A stretch of DNA of 62,959 nucleotides from Corynebacterium sp. HMSC074A01. GTDB lineage: Bacteria; Actinomycetota; Actinomycetes; Mycobacteriales; Mycobacteriaceae. The stretch is from positions 161,499-224,457 of the forward strand of contig NZ_KV825619.1 of assembly GCF_001831515.1 (NCBI RefSeq). Direction: 5' to 3'. The position numbers were made by a program, and so were the translations under genes. This document shows positions 18,408-27,954 of this stretch, piece by piece (position 1 is the first letter of the stretch; the number at the start of each line of letters is the position of its first letter). The notes under the pieces were generated by a model. It did not search any database. It was not told where the DNA came from and saw only the letters and a list, made by a program, of their open reading frames with translations.

Positions 18408-18974
18408 ATGGCTACACACCCCACCCAGTACTCTTCCGCGCAGGAGGCTTTGGCGCATAAAGTGCGCCGCGTGCCCGATTTCCCATCTGAAGGCGTGCTC
18501 TTCGAGGACCTCACGCCCGTGCTCGCCGACCCGGCGGCGCTCCACGCGGTCATCCGCGAGATGGCCGAGGCCAGCCAAGACCTCGGCGCGGACCTGATCG
18601 GCGGGCTGGACGCGCGCGGATTCTTACTGGGCTCCGCAGTGGCCTTCGACATGGGCCTGGGAATTCTTGCGATCCGCAAGAAGGGCAAGCTGCCGCCGCC
18701 GGTCATTACGCAGGAGTACGAGACCGAGTACAGCACCGCCGCTCTGCAGATCCCCGCTGACGGTGTGGATCTGGCGGGCAAAAAGGTCGTGCTTGTCGAC
18801 GACGTCTTGGCCACCGGCGGCACCCTGGTTGCCGCCACGAATCTCATCGAGCACGCCGGGGGCGAGGTCGTGGGTTACGTGGTGGTGCTTGAGGTAGAGG
18901 GCCTGGGCGGCCGGGAGAAGTTAGCTGGTGCGCCACTTGTCGTGCTTGATGACGGGCACCGGGTCAACGGCTAG
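18408..18974 (+). CDS. apt: Adenine phosphoribosyltransferase
   Basis: This purine-salvage enzyme makes AMP from adenine and PRPP. It has 188 residues, with the PRPP-binding motif [13 protein letters not shown] at 127-139, the flexible loop [13 protein letters not shown] near 103-115, and [15 protein letters not shown] near the N-terminus. It sits directly before rel, as in mycobacteria. The stop codon is also the first three bases of a -10-like TAGTAT (18972-18977) that may serve rel. Confidence 0.96.
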   Translation: MATHPTQYSSAQEALAHKVRRVPDFPSEGVLFEDLTPVLADPAALHAVIREMAEASQDLGADLIGGLDARGFLLGSAVAFDMGLGILAIRKKGKLPPPVITQEYETEYSTAALQIPADGVDLAGKKVVLVDDVLATGGTLVAATNLIEHAGGEVVGYVVVLEVEGLGGREKLAGAPLVVLDDGHRVNG

Positions 18975-19019
18975 TATCGTTGCAATATGTTCCCATCCGC
19001 TCTTTGATGGAGGATTGCG

Positions 19020-21299
19020 TTGACGCACGAGAAAACACCCAAGCGATCGGGGCAGACCGTGCGCAGCGTGTCGGCACGCCTTGCACGTTCACTCACGGGC
19101 GGCGGTAAACCGAAGATTAACCCGGTGCTGGACCCGCTGCTGTCTATCCACCGGCAGTACCACCCGAAGGCGAAGGTCGAACTGCTCAACCGTGCCTACG
19201 AGACGGCGGAGCGCCTGCACGAGGGCGTAATGCGCAAGTCTGGGGACCCGTACATTACGCATCCGCTGGCCGTGGCCACGATCTGCGCCGAGATCGGCAT
19301 GGACACCACGACCGTGGTGGCTGCCCTGTTGCACGACACCGTCGAGGACACCGACTACTCGCTTGAGGAACTCACCAACGACTTCGGGCCTGAAGTCGCC
19401 CGGCTTGTTGACGGGGTCACCAAACTGGACAAGGTGGAGATGGGCCAGGCCGCGGAGGCCGAGACCATCCGCAAGATGATCGTGGCGATGGCGAAGGATC
19501 CCCGCGTCCTGGTGATCAAGGTCGGGGACCGCCTGCACAACATGCGCACGATGCGCTTTTTACCGCCGGAGAAGCAGGCGAAGAAGGCGCGCGAGACGCT
19601 CGAGGTCATTGCCCCGCTGGCGCACCGGTTGGGCATGGCGTCGGTGAAGTGGGAACTCGAAGACCTCGCTTTCGCGATTCTTTACCCGAAGAAGTACGAG
19701 GAGATCGTGCGCCTTGTCGCCGACCGCGCGCCCTCGCGCGACCGGGCGCTGAAAGAGCTGACCGAGGAAATCCAGGCGGAGCTGAAATCCAACGGCATTG
19801 AGGCCGAGGTGATGGGGCGGCCGAAGCACTACTGGTCGATTTACCAGAAGATGGTGGTGCGCGGCCACGAGTTCAACGAGATCTTCGACCTGGTGGGCAT
19901 CCGCGTGCTGGTGGATAACGTCCACGACTGCTACGCGGCTGTCGGCGTGGTCCACTCGCTGTACTCGGCGATGCCGGGGCGCTTCAAGGACTACATCTCC
20001 AACCCGCGCTTCGGCGTGTACCAGTCGCTGCACACTACGGTGATGACGGACACGGGCCGCCCGCTCGAGGTGCAGGTGCGCACCCACGATATGCACTACA
20101 ACGCCGAGTTCGGCGTCGCGGCGCACTGGCGCTACAAGGAGACGAAGGGCTCGCACAAGGGCAACCAGAACGAGGTCGACGAGATGGCGTGGATGCGCCA
20201 GCTGCTCGACTGGCAGAAGGAGGCCGCCGACCCGGACGAGTTCTTGGACTCGCTGCGCTACGACCTGACCAGCCAGCAGATCTTCGCCTTTACCCCCAAA
20301 GGCGACGTAATCAACCTGCCGGCGGGCTCGACTCCGGTGGATTTTGCCTACTCCGTGCACACTGAGGTAGGCCACCGCTGCATCGGTGCCAAGGTCAACG
20401 GCAAGCTGGTGGCGCTGGAGTCGGAGCTCAAATCCGGCGACCGGGTGGAGATCTTCACCTCGAAGGACCAAAACGCCGGGCCCTCGCGCGATTGGCAGGA
20501 CTTTGTGGTCTCCCCGCGGGCGAAGGCGAAGATCCGGCAGTGGTTTGCCAAGGAGCGCCGCGAGGAGCACTTAGAGGCCGGCCGCGACGCGCTTGCGGCG
20601 GAGGTGCAGCGCGGTGGTTTGCCGATGCACCGCCTGTTTACCTCGCAGTCGATGCGCCAAGTCGCGCAGCGCCTGCACTACCCGGACGTTGATGCGCTGT
20701 ACACGGCGATTGGCGCGGGGCATGTGTCCGCGCAGCACGTGAGCAAGATGCTGGTGGATCTTTTCGGGAACGAGGAGGACGCCGTCGATGCGCTCACGGA
20801 CCGCGCGCCAATGTCCGAGTTGGTACGCCGCGAGTCCCGTTCGTCCACGAGCGGCGTGCTGGTCCAGGGCAGCCCCGACGTGATGGCCAAGCTGGCAAAG
20901 TGCTGCCAGCCGGTGCCCGGGGACGAGATCTTCGGCTTTGTCACCCGCGGCGGGGGAGTCTCAGTGCACCGCACTGACTGCACCAATGCGGCCAAGCTGG
21001 GCGAGGAGCCCGAGCGGCTTATCGACGTTGCGTGGGCCGACAGCACCAACGCCGGCGGTGCCTCCCTGGCGACCCTGCAAGCCGAGGCGCTCGATCGCCA
21101 CGGCCTGCTCGCGGAGCTGACCGGCGTGCTCACGGAGCAGAATCTTCCCATCTTGGCACTGTCCTCGCAGGCCTCCGATGACCGGATTGCCAACGTGCGC
21201 TTCACCATCGAGGTTTCCGATACGAAGCAGCTCGGTGCGCTGATGAACCAGCTGCGCAATGTGGAGGGTGTGTTCGACATCTACCGCGTGACGTCGTAA
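19020..21299 (+). CDS. rel: Bifunctional (p)ppGpp synthetase/hydrolase Rel
   Basis: This is the long RelA/SpoT homologue of 759 residues that makes and degrades the alarmone (p)ppGpp. The hydrolase HD domain has His81, His105-Asp106 and Glu109-Asp110 (HDTVED), so hydrolysis should be active. The synthetase domain has [13 protein letters not shown] and the substrate loop [12 protein letters not shown], the form also seen in mycobacterial Rel. A TGS domain (about 420-480, [14 protein letters not shown]) and a C-terminal zinc-finger/ACT region (about 605-759, [17 protein letters not shown]) follow. The start is TTG 19020, supported by GGAGG 6 nt upstream. A likely -10 TAGTAT overlaps the apt stop. 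Confidence 0.96.
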   Translation: MTHEKTPKRSGQTVRSVSARLARSLTGGGKPKINPVLDPLLSIHRQYHPKAKVELLNRAYETAERLHEGVMRKSGDPYITHPLAVATICAEIGMDTTTVVAALLHDTVEDTDYSLEELTNDFGPEVARLVDGVTKLDKVEMGQAAEAETIRKMIVAMAKDPRVLVIKVGDRLHNMRTMRFLPPEKQAKKARETLEVIAPLAHRLGMASVKWELEDLAFAILYPKKYEEIVRLVADRAPSRDRALKELTEEIQAELKSNGIEAEVMGRPKHYWSIYQKMVVRGHEFNEIFDLVGIRVLVDNVHDCYAAVGVVHSLYSAMPGRFKDYISNPRFGVYQSLHTTVMTDTGRPLEVQVRTHDMHYNAEFGVAAHWRYKETKGSHKGNQNEVDEMAWMRQLLDWQKEAADPDEFLDSLRYDLTSQQIFAFTPKGDVINLPAGSTPVDFAYSVHTEVGHRCIGAKVNGKLVALESELKSGDRVEIFTSKDQNAGPSRDWQDFVVSPRAKAKIRQWFAKERREEHLEAGRDALAAEVQRGGLPMHRLFTSQSMRQVAQRLHYPDVDALYTAIGAGHVSAQHVSKMLVDLFGNEEDAVDALTDRAPMSELVRRESRSSTSGVLVQGSPDVMAKLAKCCQPVPGDEIFGFVTRGGGVSVHRTDCTNAAKLGEEPERLIDVAWADSTNAGGASLATLQAEALDRHGLLAELTGVLTEQNLPILALSSQASDDRIANVRFTIEVSDTKQLGALMNQLRNVEGVFDIYRVTS

Positions 21300-21466
21300 A
21301 GCAAGCACCGGGCCTTGAGGTGAACTGCACATGAATTTTTGGCGACGGTGAGCTTGAATGCCGAGGAAAGTTCGTAAGCATCGCCGAGGTTGCGCTGCGA
21401 GGTGACTGATTTCGGGCTAGAAAACACGTAAAGACCCCCACACCGTTTGAAGCAGAGGAGCTTTTC
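21300..21466 (+). other. Upstream region of the secreted nucleotidase gene
   Basis: A 167-bp spacer with several poor -10 candidates (for example around TAGAAA, 21418-21423) and the AGAGGAG ribosome site before GTG 21467. Short similar stretches GAGGTGAACTG and GAGGTGACTGA occur at about 21317 and 21400. No recognised operator. Confidence 0.3.
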
Positions 21467-23548
21467 GTGTTTTCTTACCGTCGCCTCGGTGCCCTGGTGG
21501 CTGCCACCACGTCTACCGCACTCGTTGTCACCGCTGTGCCTGCACTCGCCGCAGAAGATGAGAAGGTGCAGATCAACGTTGCCAACTTCACGGACTTCCA
21601 CGGCCGCCTTGAGGCTGGCCTGAGCAAGGACCGCGAGACCGGCAAGCTCATCCCGAAGGCGGGCGATGAGATGGGTGCGGCGAACATTGCCGGCATCATC
21701 AACTACCTGCGTGCCGAGAACGAGAACCAGCTGGTGACTACCTCCGGCGACAACCAGGGTGGCTCCGCGTTCGTTTCCGCGATCTCGGACGATGAGTACA
21801 CGATGGAGTTCCTTAACGCCATCGGTACGGACGCTTCTGCGGTGGGTAACCACGAGTTTGATAAGGGTTACGACGACCTGGTCGACCGTATTGTCCCGGG
21901 CACCAAGGGCGTCCAGCTCGGCGCGAACATTTACAAGGAAGACGGCTCCCGCGAGATTGACCCGTACCGCATCGTCGAGGTCGAGGGCGTGAAGGTCGCA
22001 CTGGTGGGCACCACCTCGAACCTGACCAAGAGCAAGTCCAGCCCGGACCACGTCAAGGGCCTGAACATCACCGACTCTTCTGAGGAAGTGAACAAGGAGG
22101 CCAAGAAGCTCAAGGATGAGGGCAAGGCTGACGTGGTCATCGCCCTGATCCACGACCCGGTCGATACGGGCGCTCCCAAGCTCGATCCGGAGTACGTGGA
22201 CTTCATGTTCGGCGGCGACAGCCACGTAAACGTGGTCGACACCGAGGCGGAGGTGCCGAATGCGCAGTCCTGGGAGTACGGCAAGGTCGTCTCTGACCTG
22301 GGCTTTACCTACAACAAGACCACCGGAGAGATCGAGGATCTCAAGGTGGACCAGTACAACGCCGAGACCTTGATCGAGCTCGATATCGCGCCGGATGCCG
22401 AGGTGGAGAAGCTCGTGGAGAAGGCTCGGGAGAAGGCCGGCGAACTGGGCCAGCAGGTCGTTGCGACGGTCGAAGATACTTACCTGCGAGGCTCCAACCC
22501 GGGCGCGAAGACTGGGTCCAACCGCGGTACCGAGTCCACCGCGAACAACATGCTCGCCCAGTCCGCGCTCGTGGCGTTGAACGCGTCACTGGAAGAGAAG
22601 ATCGACCTGGGCATCATGAACGCCGGCGGCGTACGCGCTGACCTGCCCGCGGGCGAGGTGACCTACCAGCAGGCCTTCGAGGTACAGCCGTTCGGCAACG
22701 ACATTTCCGTGGCCACCCTGTCCGGCAAGGCGATCAAGCAGGCACTGGAGAACCAGTGGCAGTCTGAGGAGGACGCAGCAAAGTCGGGCCGCCCGCGCCT
22801 GGACATGGGCCTGTCCGACAACGTGTCCTACACCTACAACCCGGAGGCCGCCCGCGGTGAGCGCATCACCTCGATCACCATCGACGGCGCACCGCTGGAA
22901 GACGAGAAGGACTACCGCGTTGCGGCCTCCTCCTTCCTCCTCGGTGGCGGCGACGGCTTCATCGACCCGGCCGAGGTCCGGAACGAGCTCAACGTCGGTT
23001 ACAACGACCTCGCTGCTTTCGTGGACTACCTCAAGACCGACGAGGTCGGTGTGCGCAAGGGCCAGAAGGACGTCGGCGTCGTGCTGCCTGCCGAGGGTCT
23101 GAAGGCCGGCACGAAGGCCACCATCAAGCTCAGCTCCCTGAACTCCTCCTCGGAGGGCGAGCCGATGGCCAAGGAAGCAACCGTGAAGCTCGGTGAGACG
23201 ACCGCCACCGCAGACATCGACGCGGCAACGACCGAGGCGGACACCGGCCTGGGCGAGCAGGGCCGCGCCGAGGTTATCCTGGACATTCCGGCTGAGCTGA
23301 GCGGTGAGCAGACCCTGACGATCACCACTGACGCTGGCACCGAGGTTTCCCTGCCGGTGACGGTCGCGGAGGCAGATGCGCAGGAGCCGGGCGAGAAGCC
23401 GGGCGAGACCCCGGAGAAGGGCAGCTCCGCTGACACGGGCACGATCTTCGGTGCGATCGCCGGTGTGCTCGCGCTGATTGGCCTGCTGAGCATTGTCTTC
23501 GCAGGCCCGATCGACCAGGTGCTTGGCCCGATCGCGAAGCTGCGCTAA
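21467..23548 (+). CDS. Secreted 5'-nucleotidase / metallophosphoesterase, UshA-like
   Basis: This 693-residue exported enzyme removes phosphate from nucleotides or related esters outside the cell. A signal peptide (1-28, VPALAA) leads to the calcineurin-like metallophosphatase domain with Asp43-X-His45 (FTDFHG), SAVGNHEFDKG and a later GGDSHVN block. The 5'-nucleotidase C-terminal substrate domain has NAGGVRADLPAGEVTYQQAF and GGDGF. Residues from about 560 form a Gly/Glu-rich beta-type region, then a C-terminal helix (about 655-675) and the tail AKLR, which would keep it at the membrane. No LPXTG motif is present. Corynebacterial homologues serve phosphate scavenging; such control is not visible here. 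Confidence 0.9.
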   Translation: MFSYRRLGALVAATTSTALVVTAVPALAAEDEKVQINVANFTDFHGRLEAGLSKDRETGKLIPKAGDEMGAANIAGIINYLRAENENQLVTTSGDNQGGSAFVSAISDDEYTMEFLNAIGTDASAVGNHEFDKGYDDLVDRIVPGTKGVQLGANIYKEDGSREIDPYRIVEVEGVKVALVGTTSNLTKSKSSPDHVKGLNITDSSEEVNKEAKKLKDEGKADVVIALIHDPVDTGAPKLDPEYVDFMFGGDSHVNVVDTEAEVPNAQSWEYGKVVSDLGFTYNKTTGEIEDLKVDQYNAETLIELDIAPDAEVEKLVEKAREKAGELGQQVVATVEDTYLRGSNPGAKTGSNRGTESTANNMLAQSALVALNASLEEKIDLGIMNAGGVRADLPAGEVTYQQAFEVQPFGNDISVATLSGKAIKQALENQWQSEEDAAKSGRPRLDMGLSDNVSYTYNPEAARGERITSITIDGAPLEDEKDYRVAASSFLLGGGDGFIDPAEVRNELNVGYNDLAAFVDYLKTDEVGVRKGQKDVGVVLPAEGLKAGTKATIKLSSLNSSSEGEPMAKEATVKLGETTATADIDAATTEADTGLGEQGRAEVILDIPAELSGEQTLTITTDAGTEVSLPVTVAEADAQEPGEKPGETPEKGSSADTGTIFGAIAGVLALIGLLSIVFAGPIDQVLGPIAKLR

Positions 23549-23571
23549 CGCGACTAAAAGCGCGGTAGCGC

Positions 23572-23617
23572 AAGACCGGCCCGAAGCCTTGTGGCTTGGG
23601 GCCGGTCTTCTTTGTTT
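23572..23617 (+). terminator. Terminator of the nucleotidase gene
   Basis: The stem AAGACCGGC (23572-23580) pairs with GCCGGTCTT (23601-23609), extended by an inner GAAGCC/GGCTT pairing. It is followed by CTTTGTTT. Confidence 0.85.
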
Positions 23618-23657
23618 GCCAGTTGTTTAGCCACATGCCTAGCCTCGCGCAGGCATG

Positions 23658-23684
23658 CAAAAAGCCCGGCCGGGGCCGGGCTTT
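23658..23684 (-). terminator. Terminator of the small secreted protein gene
   Basis: AAAGCCCGGCC (23661-23671) pairs with GGCCGGGCTTT (23674-23684). Read on the minus strand, the stem is followed by a run of T (complement of the A run before 23664), as expected for the gene ending at 23710. Confidence 0.85.
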
Positions 23685-23709
23685 CAAGCGAGTGTTCGCT
23701 GCTTAGAGC

Positions 23710-24054
23710 TTACGGACGCATGTACTTGTCCAGGAAAGCGAACAGGGTGCCGATCGCGCCGATGATGGCGGTGAAGACGGCGATCCAATCGCGAATCTCA
23801 GCCGGGGACATGTCCTTGACGGAGGAGCCGTCCTTCTTGTTGTTGTTCTTGTCGTTGGTGACGGTCGGCTTCGCCTGGGACTCCGGCTTCTTGGTCGCGG
23901 TGGTGGTCGGCTTGGTGGTGCCGTTGTCAGCCGGCTTCGACGTGGTGGTGGTCGGCGCGGTGGTGGTGGTTTCCTGCGCCTGGACGGCGACGGCACCGGT
24001 GGACATGACAGCGGCTGCGGTTGCAGCGGCGACGAGACCCTTACGGAACTGCAT
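23710..24054 (-). CDS. Small secreted Thr/Lys/Asn-rich protein of unknown function
   Basis: I do not recognise this 114-residue product. It has a clear signal peptide (about 1-26, ending AVQAQ), a low-complexity middle (27-78) rich in Thr, Lys, Pro and Asn, and a C-terminal part with SPAEIRDWIAVFTAIIGAIGTLFAFLDKYMRP. That last segment contains a hydrophobic helix (about 87-105), so the protein may be anchored by its C-terminus or form a short amphipathic segment. It has its own promoter (TTGCGT, 17 bp, TAAGGT) and its own terminator, so it is a single, probably well-expressed gene. It lies between the nucleotidase and a cyclophilin gene. Confidence 0.75.
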   Translation of the reverse strand: MQFRKGLVAAATAAAVMSTGAVAVQAQETTTTAPTTTTSKPADNGTTKPTTTATKKPESQAKPTVTNDKNNNKKDGSSVKDMSPAEIRDWIAVFTAIIGAIGTLFAFLDKYMRP

Positions 24055-24096
24055 CTGATTCCCTATCTTTCGGAGAGGTTCGATTTGACGTTGACT

Positions 24097-24125
24097 ACCT
24101 TAGCCAGACGCCAAGAGATACGCAA
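24097..24125 (-). promoter_or_regulatory. Promoter of the small secreted protein gene
   Basis: On the minus strand TTGCGT (24120-24125) and TAAGGT (24097-24102) are separated by exactly 17 bp. The start site would be near 24090, giving a leader of about 36 nt. Confidence 0.65.
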
Positions 24126-24200
24126 CAGTTTTGTCGGCGTTTTCGGAGGATTCCCGATATTGGAGATGAACTTTGAATGAACTGGTCAGGTGGGCCTTTG

Positions 24201-24272
24201 CGGGAAGTGGGAGCTTCCCGAAAGGTATCTGGGCGAGTGTGCAAAGTTGCCGTATCGCCCGGTATGCGATAC
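24201..24272 (-). terminator. Two hairpins downstream of the cyclophilin gene
   Basis: Two perfect 7-bp inverted repeats lie after the cyclophilin stop: GTATCGC/GCGATAC (24252-24258, 24266-24272) and CGGGAAG/CTTCCCG (24201-24207, 24214-24220). Neither has a T tract on the minus strand. They may act as a tandem, non-canonical end to the transcript. Confidence 0.4.
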
Positions 24273-24290
24273 TTGAATGTATCGACAGGG

Positions 24291-25289
24291 CTACTTCACG
24301 GTAGCGGTTTTGATCTTGACTTCCTCCGCTGGTGCGCCGTCGGTGGCACCGCCTTCAACGCCCTGCTCGGCGATCTTGTCCAGGGTCTCGAGACCTGCGT
24401 CATCGATCTGGCCAAAGTAGGTGTAGAGCGGGGGCAGAACAGAGTCGCCGTAGTTCAGGAAGAACTGGGAACCATTGGTGCCCACGCCCGCGTTCGCCAT
24501 CGCAATGGTGCCGCGGTCGTAACGCTTGGGACCGTTCTGTAGCGCCATCGCGCGGTACTGTTCCTTCTCTTCCTCGGAGATGCCCTCCGGCAGCTGCAGG
24601 TCAGCGTCGTCAACCTGCTCGAGCGCCTCGTCGGTGGGGAACTCGTTGGCAAACTGGAAGCCCGGGCCGCCGGAGCCGGAGCCGGTGGGGTCACCGCACT
24701 GGAGGACCTTCAGCCCGTCGCCGGTGGTGAGGCGGTGGCACACGGAGTCGTCGAAATACTTCTCCTCGGTCAGGTGCTCGATGGCGTTGACGGTGCAGGG
24801 GGCAACGCTGCGGTCGAGTTCCATCCCGATTGGGCCTGCGCTGGTATCCAGCTCGATGTTCACCTTGCCCTCGGTGGAGACGTCCTCCTCCTGCGGCTTG
24901 GAGGCAGCCTCGCCCTGGTCTGCTTGTGGGCTGTCGTTGTATGAGCAGGACACGGTCGCCGGCAGGGCAGTGGCGCGCGCGGTGCCCACTGCCTCGTACT
25001 GCGACGCGTCGAAGGTCTCCTCGGCCTCAGTGGTTTCCGAGGTCTCCTCCTCGGCAGCGGTGACCTCTTCGTCGTCATTCTGCGTCGCGGCGAAGTAGAT
25101 CGCACCGCCAACAACCATGATCACCACCGCGGACAGCGCAGCGACCGTCAGCGGCTTGGACTTTTCCTTTCGGTCGCGCGAATCCAGCTCGCGCTTGAGG
25201 TGGCGCAGCGCGTCCTCGCCGCGCTTCGCGTTGTCAGTGGTGGGTGTGTTGGATGCGCTGCTGTCTGCAGCACCCGAGTTCTCAGCCAT
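24291..25289 (-). CDS. Membrane-anchored cyclophilin-type peptidyl-prolyl isomerase
   Basis: This 332-residue protein has a charged cytoplasmic N-terminus (1-46), a transmembrane helix (about 47-68) and an acidic Glu/Thr linker (70-95). A cyclophilin domain follows from about residue 140 with [38 protein letters not shown] features and [20 protein letters not shown] and TYFGQIDD blocks. The domain would lie outside the membrane and help fold exported proteins. The usual catalytic FHR is here CHRL, so the Phe is replaced. M. tuberculosis carries ppiB (Rv2582) at the same place next to rel. A minus-strand -10 TAGTGT is at 25359-25364 and AGGAAG precedes the start. Confidence 0.9.
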   Translation of the reverse strand: MAENSGAADSSASNTPTTDNAKRGEDALRHLKRELDSRDRKEKSKPLTVAALSAVVIMVVGGAIYFAATQNDDEEVTAAEEETSETTEAEETFDASQYEAVGTARATALPATVSCSYNDSPQADQGEAASKPQEEDVSTEGKVNIELDTSAGPIGMELDRSVAPCTVNAIEHLTEEKYFDDSVCHRLTTGDGLKVLQCGDPTGSGSGGPGFQFANEFPTDEALEQVDDADLQLPEGISEEEKEQYRAMALQNGPKRYDRGTIAMANAGVGTNGSQFFLNYGDSVLPPLYTYFGQIDDAGLETLDKIAEQGVEGGATDGAPAEEVKIKTATVK

Positions 25290-25385
25290 GATGTGCTTCC
25301 TCGTCCTTGTTGTGAGTATTCAGCGCGCCCGGAGCGCACCATGAAATTCCGGTTGTTAACACTAGCAGTGTGGAAGTACCGACCC

Positions 25386-25414
25386 TTGCGCAGTACAGCG
25401 CGCGTCCATAGAAT
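25386..25414 (+). promoter_or_regulatory. tpx promoter, leaderless geometry
   Basis: TTGCGC (25386-25391), a 17-bp spacer and TAGAAT (25409-25414) are followed by only 7 nt before the ATG at 25422. The transcript would begin at or next to the start codon, and no ribosome binding site is present. Confidence 0.7.
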
Positions 25415-25421
25415 CGCGGCC

Positions 25422-25919
25422 ATGGCTACCGTGACTTTTCAAGGCAATGACACTACTACTTCCGGCGAGCTGCCCGCCGTCGGCGACGCGCTGCCCAACA
25501 GCACGCTTGTCGCAGGCGATTTGAGCGAGAAGTCGCTCGCAGACTATGCAGGCAAGCGTCTCGTGCTGAATATCTTCCCGTCCCTGGACACGGGCGTGTG
25601 CGCGACCTCCGTGCGCAAGTTCAACGAGCTCGCTGCATCCCTCGACAACACTGAGGTGCTCTGCATCTCCAAGGACCTACCGTTCGCGCAGCAGCGTTTC
25701 TGCGCGGCAGAGGGCATCGAAAGCGTTGAGGCGCTCTCCGCGTTCCGCTCCTCCTTTGCCAAGGACTTCGGCGTTGAGCTGGAAGGCTCTCCGCTGCAGG
25801 GCCTGACTGCCCGCGCCGTGGTCGTCACGGATGCGGACCACAAGGTCATCCACACCGAGCTCGTCTCCGAGATCACCAACGAGCCTGACTACCAGGCTGC
25901 AGAAGACGCGCTGAAGTAA
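25422..25919 (+). CDS. tpx: Thiol peroxidase (Tpx)
   Basis: A peroxiredoxin of 165 residues that reduces hydrogen peroxide and organic peroxides using thioredoxin or mycothiol-linked systems. The peroxidatic Cys60 is in [10 protein letters not shown] and the resolving Cys94 in QRFCAAEG, the same spacing as E. coli Tpx (61/95). It is cytoplasmic, with no signal peptide. ATG 25422 agrees with the family N-terminus and with a leaderless promoter. It diverges from the cyclophilin gene and ends in a strong terminator. Confidence 0.96.
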   Translation: MATVTFQGNDTTTSGELPAVGDALPNSTLVAGDLSEKSLADYAGKRLVLNIFPSLDTGVCATSVRKFNELAASLDNTEVLCISKDLPFAQQRFCAAEGIESVEALSAFRSSFAKDFGVELEGSPLQGLTARAVVVTDADHKVIHTELVSEITNEPDYQAAEDALK

Positions 25920-25936
25920 GCGCCGCCCCCTTTCGC

Positions 25937-25979
25937 GGGGCACCCATGGCCGTCGCGTCGTGGGTGCCCCTTTTCCTTT
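25937..25979 (+). terminator. Terminator of tpx
   Basis: A perfect 10-bp stem GGGGCACCCA (25937-25946) / TGGGTGCCCC (25961-25970) is followed directly by TTTTCCTTT. Confidence 0.92.
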
Positions 25980-25986
25980 GCCCGCC

Positions 25987-25992
25987 TACGAT
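25987..25992 (+). promoter_or_regulatory. -10 element of the MBL hydrolase gene (leaderless)
   Basis: TACGAT ends 6 nt before ATG 25999, and no ribosome binding site precedes the ATG. A -35 cannot be seen because the tpx terminator occupies that region. Confidence 0.5.
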
Positions 25993-25998
25993 GTGGCT

Positions 25999-26655
25999 AT
26001 GAAGCTTTCCGGTTTTGCTGCAGGCCCTTACCAGACCAACTGCTTCGTCGTGTGCGGTGAGCGCTCGCGCGAGGCGGTCATCATCGACCCGGGCATGGGC
26101 GCGTACGAGCACGCGATGCGCATCGTCGAGCAGGCAGGCGCGATACCTGCTGCGGTGCTGCTCACCCACGGCCACCTCGACCACACCCGCGATGCGGCCC
26201 AGTTCGACGTGCCCGTCTACATCCACCCAGACGACGAGTTCATGCTCGAGGGAGGCAAGGGCCTGCCGGAGAACTCCCGCACGCTTTTCGACGCCGCGTC
26301 GATGGAGCTGCCCAAAGAGGTCCGCCCGCTTGACGACGGCAACACGCTCTCCTTCGCCGACACCACCTTTACCGTCCGCCACGCCCCGGGCCACTCGCCG
26401 GGCAGCGTGCTGCTGCTCACCGAGTACGAAGGGCAGGCCGGCCCGGTCTTTTCCGGCGACGTGCTCTTCCGTGGCTCGATTGGCCGCACCGACTTTGCCA
26501 ACTCGGACCCGGACGCGATGCGGGAAACATTGCGTGGCCCGGTCTGGGACTTGGACGATGAGTTGGCGGTCCTGCCCGGGCACGGTCCGACGACCACGAT
26601 GGGGCAGGAGCGGGCGAGCAACCCATTTCTCCTGCAGGCCAACCCAGACCGCTAG
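25999..26655 (+). CDS. MBL-fold metallohydrolase (glyoxalase II-like)
   Basis: The 218-residue product has the metallo-beta-lactamase fold signature HGHLDH (about 57-62), a later HAPGHSPGS block and FSGDVLFRGSIGRTD with the bridging Asp. Such proteins hydrolyse thioesters or related substrates; corynebacteria use mycothiol in place of glutathione, so a true glyoxalase II role is uncertain. The gene lies between tpx and hisS, matching M. tuberculosis Rv2581c next to hisS. Confidence 0.9.
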   Translation: MKLSGFAAGPYQTNCFVVCGERSREAVIIDPGMGAYEHAMRIVEQAGAIPAAVLLTHGHLDHTRDAAQFDVPVYIHPDDEFMLEGGKGLPENSRTLFDAASMELPKEVRPLDDGNTLSFADTTFTVRHAPGHSPGSVLLLTEYEGQAGPVFSGDVLFRGSIGRTDFANSDPDAMRETLRGPVWDLDDELAVLPGHGPTTTMGQERASNPFLLQANPDR

Positions 26656-26658
26656 ACT
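26653..26658 (+). promoter_or_regulatory. -10 element of hisS (possible leaderless start)
   Basis: TAGACT overlaps the stop codon of the preceding gene and ends 8 nt before GTG 26667. No purine-rich ribosome site precedes the GTG, which fits a leaderless message. Confidence 0.4.
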
Positions 26659-26666
26659 GAGCAGTC

Positions 26667-27950
26667 GTGAGTGAATCGAAGAAGTCCGCAAAGTTCCAGC
26701 CGCTGTCGGCCCCGAAGGGCCTGCCGGATTACGTCCCGCCGCAGTCCGCGACCTTCCTGCGCGTCCGCGATGAGTTTGCCCGCCAGGCCCACCTCGCGGG
26801 CTACCAACACATCGAGCTGCCGGTGTTCGAGGACACCACCCTGTTCGCCCGCGGCGTCGGCGAATCCACCGACGTGGTGAGCAAGGAGATGTACACCTTC
26901 ACCGACCGCGGTGATCGCTCGGTCACCCTGCGCCCCGAAGGCACCGCGGGCGTGATGCGCGCGGTGATCCAGCACAACCTGGACCGCGGCTACCTGCCGG
27001 TTAAGCTGAACTACTACGGTCCCTTCTTCCGTTACGAGCGCCCGCAGGCGGGCCGCTACCGCCAGCTGCAGCAGGTGGGCGTGGAGGCCATCGGTGTTGA
27101 CGACCCGCTGCTGGACGCAGAGGTCATCGCGCTCGCGGACCGCTGCTTTCGATCCATCGGGCTGCGTGGCTACCGCCTGGAGCTCAACAGCCTGGGCGAT
27201 GCGCAGTGCCGCCTTGCCTACCGCGAGAAGCTGCAGGAGTTCCTCTTCGCCCTGCCGCTGGACGAGGAGACTCGTGCCCGCGCTGAGATCAACCCGCTGC
27301 GCGTCCTCGATGACAAGCGCGCCGAGGTCCGCGAGATGACCGCGGACGCGCCCCTGATGGTTGACCACCTCTGCGACGAGTGCCGCGCCCACTTCGACAC
27401 GGTGCGTGCCACCCTCGACGCGATGGGCGTGGAGTACGTGCTCAACCCGCGCATGGTGCGTGGCCTGGACTACTACACCAAGACCTGCTTCGAGTTCGTC
27501 CACGACGGCCTCGGCGCGCAGTCCGGCATCGGTGGCGGCGGCCGCTACGACGGGCTGATGGCGCAGATCGGCGGCCAGGACCTCTCCGGCATCGGTTTCG
27601 GCCTCGGCGTCGACCGCGCCCTGCTCGCCCTCGAGGCGGAAGGGGTGACTCTCGAGGGCGTTGAGCGCCGCGTCGACGTCTTTGGCGTCGCGATCGGCGA
27701 GGCGGCGCAGGCGCGCATGGCGCTGCTTATCGACGAGCTCCGCGCCGCCGGGCTCAGCGCCGACATGGCCTACGGCGGCCGCGGACTTAAGGGCGCGATG
27801 AAGGGTGCCGACCGTGCCGGTGCGAAGTACGCCCTCGTGCTGGGCGACCGCGAGCTTGAAAGCGGCGAAGTCGCTGTGAAGGACCTCGCCGCGCACACCC
27901 AGGAGACGGTGGAGCTGTCGGCCGCGGCGGTGCTGGAGCAGCTGCGCTAG
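26667..27950 (+). CDS. hisS: Histidyl-tRNA synthetase
   Basis: A class II synthetase of 427 residues. Motif 1 lies around [19 protein letters not shown], motif 2 around [19 protein letters not shown], and the histidine-specific block is [12 protein letters not shown]. The motif 3 region is [15 protein letters not shown], and an anticodon-binding domain fills the last 100 residues. It starts with GTG 26667, 11 nt after the MBL gene. It converges on sdaA with a 4-nt gap. Confidence 0.97.
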   Translation: MSESKKSAKFQPLSAPKGLPDYVPPQSATFLRVRDEFARQAHLAGYQHIELPVFEDTTLFARGVGESTDVVSKEMYTFTDRGDRSVTLRPEGTAGVMRAVIQHNLDRGYLPVKLNYYGPFFRYERPQAGRYRQLQQVGVEAIGVDDPLLDAEVIALADRCFRSIGLRGYRLELNSLGDAQCRLAYREKLQEFLFALPLDEETRARAEINPLRVLDDKRAEVREMTADAPLMVDHLCDECRAHFDTVRATLDAMGVEYVLNPRMVRGLDYYTKTCFEFVHDGLGAQSGIGGGGRYDGLMAQIGGQDLSGIGFGLGVDRALLALEAEGVTLEGVERRVDVFGVAIGEAAQARMALLIDELRAAGLSADMAYGGRGLKGAMKGADRAGAKYALVLGDRELESGEVAVKDLAAHTQETVELSAAAVLEQLR

Positions 27951-27954
27951 CTGA

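Noticed and set aside
23300..23548. Sortase anchor at the end of the secreted nucleotidase
   Set aside because: The C-terminus has a hydrophobic helix and a basic tail, but no LPXTG-type motif before it; SADTG is not a good match.
24177..24542. A 121-codon plus-strand frame beside the cyclophilin gene
   Set aside because: Most of it is antisense to the cyclophilin gene and it lacks a ribosome site or recognisable domain.
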